Shown here: positions 11,839-18,399 of the stretch, piece by piece
How the letters are laid out: the number at the start of each line of letters is the position of its first letter
Position numbering within the stretch: the stretch's first letter is position 1
Source: JAMBLL01 sp964387145
GTDB lineage: Bacteria; Actinomycetota; Acidimicrobiia; Spongiisociales; UBA5794
Direction: 5' to 3'
Assembly: GCA_964387145.1 (NCBI GenBank)
Contig: CAYLVM010000041.1
Coordinates: 1-18,399, forward strand
DNA length: 18,399 bases
The notes under the pieces: generated by a model
The model's database searches: none
Seen by the model: only the letters and a program-made list of their open reading frames with translations
Told to the model about the DNA's origin: nothing
Position numbers and translations under genes: made by a program

Positions 11839-13137
11839 TCAGGGAGTCGGCAGAGATCCTGCCGCCTGCGACGTCACGTGGGGCCGATCCGATTCCGACC
11901 AACGGAGGGCTGCAGCAAGAACGCCGAGCCACACGCCGAGCATCAGCTGGCCCACGGGTACTCCGTAGTGCATGACGTCGAGCATGAGGAGAGGCAGAAG
12001 CCCGAAGAACATGGCGGCAAGAGATGGGCCCGCACGAACAGCCACAGCGCCCAGCCAGATGAGGAGTGCAGCGATCACCACACCAGCGATCGCACCGTTC
12101 TCAGCGGCGAAGGCAAGCGGGTAGTTGTGGACGATGTAGGGGTACTGCTCGTCGACCATGTCACGCTCGAAGAGGGTCGTGTGATACAAGCCGGGGCCGA
12201 CACCCGTGAGCGGATCCGACTTGATCAATTCGAAGGCCTGAGTGATCAGTGTCAGGCGTCCGAGGGATGCGTCATCGAGGTTCGCGGTCACCGTCTGGTC
12301 GGCTCTTGCAGTCCAACTCGACAATGTGAGGATGACCGTGACGACGTAGGCGACTGTTATCACTCCGGCGAGAACGGCTGCCCCGCGGTCACCCCGCCTG
12401 GCTGATAGCACGAGGAGTGCGACGATCGCCAAGACGCCGAGGAGTGCAGAACGCGAGAACGTCATCGCGATCAACGCACTCGTCGCTCCAACCGCTCCAA
12501 GCACCAGGATGCCCGAGGCGTCGTTCTTCTTCCTCACGGCTGCCCATGCCCCGAGAGCAAGCAGGCCAAGAGCGGCGAGTCCGTATACGTGGTTCATCGT
12601 TCCTTGTGGCCGGGCAATGCCATCGATCACTTCCACGGTGATGTCCTTCACAATCACTGAAGGAACGATGCCGTCTCCGGTCCACAACTGAGCTGCCGCA
12701 AGAATCGACTGGATCGCTGCCGCCGCCAGCAGCGGAAGAGCCACGAACCTCCTGACATCGGCACGGTCCATCACCCCGATGGCGAAGCCCGTGGCCGACG
12801 CGGCAGTCGCGTACAGGATGGCCGACCAGCCACCCAAGGTCGAATGAAAGATCCCTGCTACAGCCATCAGTCCCGGCACTGAGATGAGGATCCACACCGC
12901 TGCGTTCCACCGTTTCTTGAACGATGATCTGGGCAACTGCAGAGCCACGAGAACCAGCAAGACGAGAATGGGGCCGACACCAACGACCAACACGATCGGT
13001 CCACGGCCATCGATGGCGTTCGATGAGAAGAACGGGATGGTGAACACGATGATCCCGATCAACACTCGCGTGAACTCGGCCAGCGGCAGGCCCACACTGG
13101 ACGCACGCTGTGTCTGATGGCTCTTGGCACCGGTCAT
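11839..13137 (-). CDS. O-antigen ligase/polymerase-like polytopic membrane protein
   Basis: This 432-residue protein is almost entirely membrane helices, with roughly 11-12 hydrophobic segments spread over about 20-415. It has the Wzy_C/WaaL-type layout: a central loop with ARPQGTMNHVYGLAALG, an RSALLG segment, and a large external loop (about 290-345) containing SDPLTGVGPGLYH and VHNYPLAFAAENGAIAG. The last is the H-N-x-x-L...E-x-G pattern of the family. Members ligate or polymerise lipid-linked glycans at the outer face of the membrane. No glycosyltransferases or flippases lie nearby, so its glycan is unknown. The ATG at 13137 follows a TAGGAT box by nine bases. The C-terminus is short and polar. 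Confidence 0.82.
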   Translation of the reverse strand: MTGAKSHQTQRASSVGLPLAEFTRVLIGIIVFTIPFFSSNAIDGRGPIVLVVGVGPILVLLVLVALQLPRSSFKKRWNAAVWILISVPGLMAVAGIFHSTLGGWSAILYATAASATGFAIGVMDRADVRRFVALPLLAAAAIQSILAAAQLWTGDGIVPSVIVKDITVEVIDGIARPQGTMNHVYGLAALGLLALGAWAAVRKKNDASGILVLGAVGATSALIAMTFSRSALLGVLAIVALLVLSARRGDRGAAVLAGVITVAYVVTVILTLSSWTARADQTVTANLDDASLGRLTLITQAFELIKSDPLTGVGPGLYHTTLFERDMVDEQYPYIVHNYPLAFAAENGAIAGVVIAALLIWLGAVAVRAGPSLAAMFFGLLPLLMLDVMHYGVPVGQLMLGVWLGVLAAALRWSESDRPHVTSQAAGSLPTP

Positions 13138-13146
13138 CTGCGACGC

Positions 13147-13152
13147 ATCCTA
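13147..13152 (-). promoter_or_regulatory. Candidate -10 box for the O-antigen ligase-like gene
   Basis: TAGGAT on the minus strand lies nine bases before the ATG at 13137, giving an untranslated leader of two or three bases. There is no Shine-Dalgarno sequence. The -35 region is not convincing. Confidence 0.45.
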
Positions 13153-13227
13153 TGGTCGTTCCAGTCGGGTTTCCTGCATCCCGGGCATGCCGGTGTATCG
13201 ACAGGGGCGCGCCATGTCTGAACCGAT

Positions 13228-13241
13228 CCGGGCTTACCCGG
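13228..13241 (-). terminator. Possible weak terminator hairpin after nuoN
   Basis: CCGGG-TAAG-CCCGG on the minus strand forms a 5-bp stem with a tetraloop, about 120 bases past the nuoN stop. It lies in the 222-bp gap between nuoN and the O-antigen ligase-like gene. No U-tract follows. Nothing else coding was seen in this gap. Confidence 0.25.
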
Positions 13242-13359
13242 CAAGGTCGCGAGCCATCGAACGGCGATCGATCAGACCAGGGGCTCTTGGTACGAAGGGG
13301 TGAAACGACTCGACCTCAGGCGCTGCCTCCTGCCCACGCCGTAACGCCACGCCCCAGAG

Positions 13360-14877
13360 CTACCCGCCGAGAGCGGTGAACATCGAGGTGGAGAACTGGC
13401 CAAGATCCGCAACGATGCCTGGGAAGACTCCGAGCAGGATGACCCCGACGACAGCGATACCAACGGCAAGGCCTGCTGCGCCGGGAACCGTCTTCGCCTC
13501 GAGTTCGGCGATGTCCACTCCGTCGGGTACCTGGTCGAACATCGTCGAGCGGATGACCTTGGCGTAGTACACGAATGCGATCACAGCGTTGATCGCTGCG
13601 ACGATCGCTATGGAGTACCCCCACCAGTTCCCGACGCCGATGGTTGCCGAGAACATCGCGAACTTCGCGAACCAACCGGCGAGCGGTGGGATACCCGCAA
13701 GGGACATGAAGAACAGGGCAAGGGTGAGTGTGACGCCCGGTGCGTAGCGCATCAACCCTCGCCAGTCGTCGAGGTCGTAGGAACCCACCCTCGATCCGAT
13801 GATGATCGCAACAGCGAAGGCGCCGAGGTTCATCACCGCGTAGATGATGAAGTACGTCACGGTGGCACCGAAAAGCGGGCTGAGGTCTGTCATGCCGGAT
13901 GCTGCTGCTGCACCGAACGGCGCAAGCATGAAGCCGGCGTGTCCGATCGATGAGTACCCGAGCATGCGGATGACGTTCGTCTGCTGGATCGCAACGACGT
14001 TGCCGACGGTCATCGACAGGGCAGCAACGATCCACAAGAGTGGGCCCCAGATCGCCGACTCGCTCGGTAGGGCGAGGTAGGCGATCGAGAGGAGGCCGAC
14101 GAACCCTGCACCCTTGGAGCCCACGGAGAGCCATGCGGTGACCGGGGTCGGTGCACCTTCATAGGTGTCCGGCGTCCAGAAGTGGAACGGCACAGCCGAG
14201 ACCTTGAACCCGAATCCGAGGAGGATGAAGATGACCGCCAGGGTGAACAGCGGAATGTGGCTGATTCCGGGTGCTGCAGCAGCGACGTCTGTGAACAGCA
14301 GGGATCCGGTGAGGCCGTAGAGCATCGAGACCCCGAACAGGGTCAGGGCGAGCGCCAGCACGCCGGTGATGAAGAACTTGAGCGCCGCCTCGTTCGACTT
14401 CGAGTCGCCCTTGCGCCAACCCGACAGCAGGAACGCCGGAGCTGTGACGAGTTCGAGGGCGACGATCATGGTCAGGAAGTCGCGCGAGGAGGCCATGGCG
14501 ACGGCGCCGAGCGTCGATGCCACGAGGAGGAAGTAGTACTCGCCCTCGTAGTACCGGTCGGAGCCGAGGTACCCGACCGACACGAGCAGCACCATGAAGG
14601 CTGCAAAGATGAACACGCCCTTGAGCACGAGCGAGTAGCTGTCCACGACGTACGTTCCGTCGAAGAGGACGCGCTCGGCGCCGGAGGCCGTGCAGAACGA
14701 CAGGCTGTCACAGAACGCCAGCGTGATGACGGGAACGAACGCTGCGAACATGCCGATGATCGCCGTGATCGCAACGAGTTGCTTGCGTCGCGTGACGAGA
14801 TCGACCACCAGTGTCACCATCACCGTGGCGGCGAGGATGATCTCCGGGAGGAGTGCGTGGTAGTCGAGGTTGGTCAC
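13360..14877 (-). CDS. nuoN: NADH-quinone oxidoreductase subunit N
   Basis: This 505-residue antiporter-like subunit of complex I is a membrane proton channel. About 14 hydrophobic segments are visible. The key Glu is at 142 (ALELVTAPAFLLSGW). Lys225 lies in GFGFKVSAVPFHFWTPDTYEG, and another lysine in VGSKGAG (about 255). I chose GTG at 14877, one base after the nuoM stop, because GGAGG lies just upstream and MTNLDYHALLPEIIL is the family N-terminus. The frame continues to 15057 only as overlap with nuoM. The first external loop carries two close cysteines (56 and 62) in an extended segment. It is the last nuo gene here. Confidence 0.95.
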   Translation of the reverse strand: MTNLDYHALLPEIILAATVMVTLVVDLVTRRKQLVAITAIIGMFAAFVPVITLAFCDSLSFCTASGAERVLFDGTYVVDSYSLVLKGVFIFAAFMVLLVSVGYLGSDRYYEGEYYFLLVASTLGAVAMASSRDFLTMIVALELVTAPAFLLSGWRKGDSKSNEAALKFFITGVLALALTLFGVSMLYGLTGSLLFTDVAAAAPGISHIPLFTLAVIFILLGFGFKVSAVPFHFWTPDTYEGAPTPVTAWLSVGSKGAGFVGLLSIAYLALPSESAIWGPLLWIVAALSMTVGNVVAIQQTNVIRMLGYSSIGHAGFMLAPFGAAAASGMTDLSPLFGATVTYFIIYAVMNLGAFAVAIIIGSRVGSYDLDDWRGLMRYAPGVTLTLALFFMSLAGIPPLAGWFAKFAMFSATIGVGNWWGYSIAIVAAINAVIAFVYYAKVIRSTMFDQVPDGVDIAELEAKTVPGAAGLAVGIAVVGVILLGVFPGIVADLGQFSTSMFTALGG

Positions 14878-14878
14878 G

Positions 14879-16471
14879 TCAGCCTCCGAACGCCTTCTGG
14901 AGGAGTCCGACGACGGCGTCATTCGTTGCACCGAAGACGAGCTTCGGGAACACACCGAGGGCGATCGTGCCGAGGACGAGTGGAGCCCATGCCAACCACT
15001 CGGAACGGTCGACATCATGGAACTCGGTACCGGACCACTCCTCGGCAGGCTCTCCAAAGTTGACGTTCCTCAACATGTAGAGCATGTAGCCGGCGGTGAG
15101 GACAGTGCCGACGGCCCCGATGACCATCAGGACACGGAACAGCGGGGTCTGCCCGATCGCTTCGGCAGGGTTGAACGCTGCAAGCAACGCCATGAACTCA
15201 CCCCAGAACCCTGCAAGTGCGGGGAGACCGAGCGACGCCATGGCTGCGAACCCCAACAAGAGGCCCATCTTGGGCATGAGGAGCATGTTGCCACCGAGGC
15301 GACGCATGTCCCGCGTGTGATATCGGTGCGCCATCGACCCTGCAATGAAGAACAAGAGGCCGGTGATGAGACCGTGGGCAACCATGCCGATGATCGCAGC
15401 GTTGAGACCGATGTCGGTCATCGTCGCGATGCCGAGCATGACGAACCCCATGTGGCCGACCGACGAGTACGCGATGAGCCGTTTGACGTCGGTCTGCGCG
15501 AGACAGGCAAGGGATCCATAGATGATGCCGATCACCGCGAGGATTCCGATGAACGGCGCCCACCGAAGGGCCTCTTGGGGAAGGATCGGGATGGCGATGC
15601 GGATGAACGCGTACGTACCGAGCTTCAAGAGGACCGCGGCGAGGATGACGGAGCCGATCGTTGGAGCTGCTGTGTGTGCGTCGGGCAGCCACGTGTGCAA
15701 CGGCCACATCGGCACCTTTACTGCGAACCCAAGGAACAGACCGAGGAACACGAGAAACGCGAACGTCCCGGTGAAGGCTCCCGCAGCTCCAAGATTGGAG
15801 AGCTCGACCATCGAGAAACTGCGATACCCAAGCACCTCCTCTGACTTGAAGTAGAGGGCGATGAACCCGAGCAGCATGAACGCCGAGCCGAACAGGGTAA
15901 AGACGAAGAACTTCAGCGATGCGTAGAGGCGCATCTCGATCTTCCATCCAAACACCGGTACCTCGCGAATCCCGCGGTCACCCCAGATACCGATCATGAA
16001 GTACATCGGGAGCAGCACGACCTCGAAGAAGAGGAAGAACAACACGAGGTCGAGTGCCACGAACGTACCCGTCATTCCGGCCGCGAGGATGAGCACGAAC
16101 ACGAGGAGGAGCTTCGGGTTGTGCGGTTCCGGCCAGTGGTTCCACGAATACACGATGACAAGGACCGTGATGAACGAGGCAAGCACGATCATCGGGAGGG
16201 AGATCCCGTCCACGGCGATGTGGAAGTTGGCGTTGATCGCACTGATCCACGTTGTATCTGGTGCTGTACCGAACTGATACGTATCGGCAGCCGAATAGTC
16301 GAATCTCACCGCCAGGACGACGGCAAGGGCCAGCGTTGCGAGGGCGAAGAGGAGAGCGACCCACTTGAGGGCCTCCTCCTTCGCCTTCGGTATCGCAAGT
16401 ACCACTGCCGCGCCGACGACAGGCAAGAAGACGATGAGGCTCAGGCCCCAACCGTTCTCGAACCAATCCAT
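14879..16471 (-). CDS. nuoM: NADH-quinone oxidoreductase subunit M
   Basis: This 530-residue antiporter-like proton channel subunit of complex I has about 14 membrane helices. Essential residues are in place: Glu150 in FFEVVLLPMYFMIGIWG, Lys252 in GFAVKVPMWPLHTWLPDAH and Lys330 in TDVKRLIAYSSVGHMG. Length is normal. ATG at 16471 follows the nuoL stop by 13 bases. AGGAGGAG overlaps that stop and lies about eight bases before the start. The stop is one base from the nuoN GTG, so L-M-N are co-transcribed and M-N are likely translationally coupled. Confidence 0.97.
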   Translation of the reverse strand: MDWFENGWGLSLIVFLPVVGAAVVLAIPKAKEEALKWVALLFALATLALAVVLAVRFDYSAADTYQFGTAPDTTWISAINANFHIAVDGISLPMIVLASFITVLVIVYSWNHWPEPHNPKLLLVFVLILAAGMTGTFVALDLVLFFLFFEVVLLPMYFMIGIWGDRGIREVPVFGWKIEMRLYASLKFFVFTLFGSAFMLLGFIALYFKSEEVLGYRSFSMVELSNLGAAGAFTGTFAFLVFLGLFLGFAVKVPMWPLHTWLPDAHTAAPTIGSVILAAVLLKLGTYAFIRIAIPILPQEALRWAPFIGILAVIGIIYGSLACLAQTDVKRLIAYSSVGHMGFVMLGIATMTDIGLNAAIIGMVAHGLITGLLFFIAGSMAHRYHTRDMRRLGGNMLLMPKMGLLLGFAAMASLGLPALAGFWGEFMALLAAFNPAEAIGQTPLFRVLMVIGAVGTVLTAGYMLYMLRNVNFGEPAEEWSGTEFHDVDRSEWLAWAPLVLGTIALGVFPKLVFGATNDAVVGLLQKAFGG

Positions 16472-16484
16472 CTCGTAGCTCCTC

Positions 16485-18399
16485 CTAGAAAATGATGAAC
16501 AGAACGACGATCACGAGAACGCCGATGAAACTGAACGCTGCGTACTGCTGAACATGACCGGTGAAGGTCCGCCGCAGCACGCTCCCTGTCGCACCGGTGG
16601 CGGCACCGGTTGCGTTGTACATGCCGTCGACCACGTTCTCGTCTGTGATCCTGACGGCTTTCGCGGTAGCAAGAGACCCTGCACCGACCGCGTTGACGAT
16701 CCCATCAACGATGTTCATGTCGATCCACAGGACGAGCTTCGCGAGCGGACCCATCGTCGGCCGCACGATGCCCAACATGTAGAAATCATCGATGTAGTAG
16801 AGGTTCTCGAAGAGTGGCCACAGCACCGGGATGCGCAACCGGTCGCGCTGGACCTGTGTCTCGGCGTCCCGGCTGTAGATGAGCCAGCCGATCACCACCG
16901 ATGCGATGACGATGCCAGACGTGAGCAACACAAGGGGCCAATCGAACCCACTTGCCTCGTGGTCGCCCATACCCGTAAGTGGTACCCGTGTCGCCAACCA
17001 CTCCGTGAAACCGTTGTAGACGCCAGGGATGTTCGCCCAGCCCGCAGTGACCGCGAAGAATGCGAGCCCGATGAGGGGGTAGGTCATCATCTTGGGTGAC
17101 TCGTGCGGATGTGCATGGCCCTTGTACTCGCCGAAGAAGGTGAGCGCCACGAGGCGGGTCATGTAGAACGCTGTGATGAACGCCCCGGCGATACCCAGGA
17201 TCAGGATGAAGTTGGCGACGTTCTGACCGCTCTCTCCGGAGAACGCCATCGATGCGAGTATCTCGTCTTTGGAGAAGAACCCGGCGAACGGGAACACTCC
17301 GATGAGTGCAAGCGTGCCGATGATGAAGGTCCAGAACGTGATCGGCATCTTCTTGCGCAAGCCGCCCATGTCGGACATGTTGTTCGAGTGCACAGCGTGG
17401 ATGACCGAACCGGCTCCAAGGAAGAGCAACGCCTTGAAGAAGGCGTGGGTGAAGAGGTGGAACAACCCCGCCGTGTACGCGCCTGCTCCCATGGCGGCGA
17501 TCATATAGCCGAGTTGGCTCACGGTCGAGTAGGCAAGCACCTTCTTGATGTCGTCCTGGACGATCGCAAGGAACCCCGTGAGGAACAGCGTGAGACCGCC
17601 GACCACGATGATGATGTTGCGCACGTCCCCTGCAAACAGCCCCGACACGTCGATGTAAAACGGGAAGAGGCGCCCGAGGAGGTATACGCCGGCCGTGACC
17701 ATCGTTGCGGCGTGCATGAGGGCCGACACAGGGGTCGGACCTGCCATGGCGTCGGGAAGCCACACGTGGAGGGGGAACTGGGCCGACTTGCCCATCGCGC
17801 CGATGAACAGCAGCAGCCCTGCCCAGAAGGCGTACTGGCTGAGCGGCCCTGCCTCACCCTTCACCACGACGGCGATGACGTCGTTGAACCGGAACGACCC
17901 GACAGATACCGCCATGATGATCGCACCCAGGAAGAGACCCGCGTCCGCGACCTTGTTCACCATGAAGGCCTTGTTGGCGGCATCGACGTTGTCGTAGTCC
18001 TCCCAATAGTGGCCGATCAGGAGGTAGGACGCGACACCGACGAGTTCCCACCCGACGATCAGTTGGATGAGGTTCGGTGCCGACACGAGAACGAGCATGC
18101 CGCCTGCAAAGAGCGTGAACGAAGCGAAGAACCACGTGAAGCGAACATCTCCATCCATGTAGCTCTTTGCGTATGTGAACACCAGCGTTCCAACGACACC
18201 GACGAGGAAGTACATCATGATGGAGAGACCATCGACGGACCACCCCCACTCGAGGACGAGGTCACCGATCCGCGCGATCTCGATCTGGCCGTAGTAGACG
18301 ACACCCTGGGTAGCGTTCAGGACGAACAACACCGTGCCGTACACGGCCACGAAGGCGATCGACAGCCACGCCATGAGCCAGCCCTTGAACGGCGATCTC
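16485..18399 (-). CDS. nuoL: NADH-quinone oxidoreductase subunit L (5' end off the window)
   Basis: This is the largest antiporter-like subunit of complex I. The frame stays open to the window edge: eight codons are readable above the internal Met at 18374, so the first helix is probably missing (about 30 residues, judged by the place of the conserved Glu). Counting from that Met, Glu110 lies in VGWELVGVASYLLIGHYW and Lys196 in GAMGKSAQFPLHVWLPDAM. DDIKKVLAYSTVSQLGYM and FAGFFSKDEI follow. The C-terminal arm (about 520-629) is the lateral amphipathic helix plus a last membrane helix. It contains two copies of a VDGxxNAxGA motif 26 residues apart. TAG at 16485 is close to nuoM. Confidence 0.97.
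   Translation of the reverse strand, partial: RSPFKGWLMAWLSIAFVAVYGTVLFVLNATQGVVYYGQIEIARIGDLVLEWGWSVDGLSIMMYFLVGVVGTLVFTYAKSYMDGDVRFTWFFASFTLFAGGMLVLVSAPNLIQLIVGWELVGVASYLLIGHYWEDYDNVDAANKAFMVNKVADAGLFLGAIIMAVSVGSFRFNDVIAVVVKGEAGPLSQYAFWAGLLLFIGAMGKSAQFPLHVWLPDAMAGPTPVSALMHAATMVTAGVYLLGRLFPFYIDVSGLFAGDVRNIIIVVGGLTLFLTGFLAIVQDDIKKVLAYSTVSQLGYMIAAMGAGAYTAGLFHLFTHAFFKALLFLGAGSVIHAVHSNNMSDMGGLRKKMPITFWTFIIGTLALIGVFPFAGFFSKDEILASMAFSGESGQNVANFILILGIAGAFITAFYMTRLVALTFFGEYKGHAHPHESPKMMTYPLIGLAFFAVTAGWANIPGVYNGFTEWLATRVPLTGMGDHEASGFDWPLVLLTSGIVIASVVIGWLIYSRDAETQVQRDRLRIPVLWPLFENLYYIDDFYMLGIVRPTMGPLAKLVLWIDMNIVDGIVNAVGAGSLATAKAVRITDENVVDGMYNATGAATGATGSVLRRTFTGHVQQYAAFSFIGVLVIVVLFIIF

Noticed and set aside
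14878..15057. N-terminal extension of nuoN overlapping nuoM
   Set aside because: Sixty Ser/Arg-rich residues unlike any NuoN. GTG at 14877 has GGAGG and gives the expected first helix.
14870..15844. Plus-strand open frame of 324 codons opposite nuoM
   Set aside because: Its composition is extremely Glu/Arg/His-rich, the expected antisense of a hydrophobic membrane protein. It has no domain or ribosome site.
1..18399. CRISPR array, insertion sequence, phage or attachment site
   Set aside because: No spaced direct repeats, transposase, integrase or terminal inverted repeats were seen. The tRNA genes show no duplicated 3' end nearby.

Overview
The window looks like the chromosome of a high-GC bacterium, most likely an actinobacterium (an Acidimicrobiia-type lineage is a guess). 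The reasons are GTG and TTG starts, tRNAs without an encoded CCA, and several genes whose start codon lies exactly six bases after a TANNNT -10 box (leaderless transcripts). It also carries a form II cox cluster and a separate nuo operon. No insertion sequence, phage gene or CRISPR array was seen. Every gene except one HIT-family gene lies on the minus strand, so transcription mostly runs from high to low coordinates.

Region 1 (1-300): a tRNA-Tyr to tRNA-Thr pair, with the Thr gene cut by the window edge. Region 2 (292-1161): htpX, a membrane zinc protease with its own leaderless promoter. Region 3 (1199-3157): a MidA/NDUFAF7-like methyltransferase, a small lipoprotein of unknown function, the C-terminal remnant of a trypsin-like protease, and a strong terminator hairpin. 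A 23-bp divergent promoter separates the methyltransferase from the HIT gene (3181-3687, plus strand).

Region 4 (3641-11783): a compact operon for a molybdenum hydroxylase of the aerobic CO dehydrogenase family. In transcription order it is coxD (MoxR-type AAA ATPase), coxE (VWA), an XdhC/CoxI N-terminal-domain protein, an XdhC Rossmann-domain protein, coxG, coxS, coxL, coxM and a MocA-like nucleotidyltransferase. CoxL carries AYRGAGR in the active-site loop, the form II signature, rather than the copper-binding AYXCSFR of proven CO oxidisers. The natural substrate is therefore uncertain. Structural genes S-L-M make the FeS, molybdopterin and FAD subunits. CoxD/E, the XdhC pair and MocA would build and insert the cofactor, and CoxG would link the enzyme to the membrane.

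Region 5 (11839-13137): an O-antigen ligase/polymerase-like membrane protein with no polysaccharide genes around it. Region 6 (13360-18399): nuoL (5' end off the window), nuoM and nuoN, the three proton-pumping antiporter-like subunits of respiratory complex I. The window thus joins a quinone-reducing complex with a candidate quinone-linked Mo hydroxylase and a homologue of a complex I assembly methyltransferase. A functional link between them is inference.
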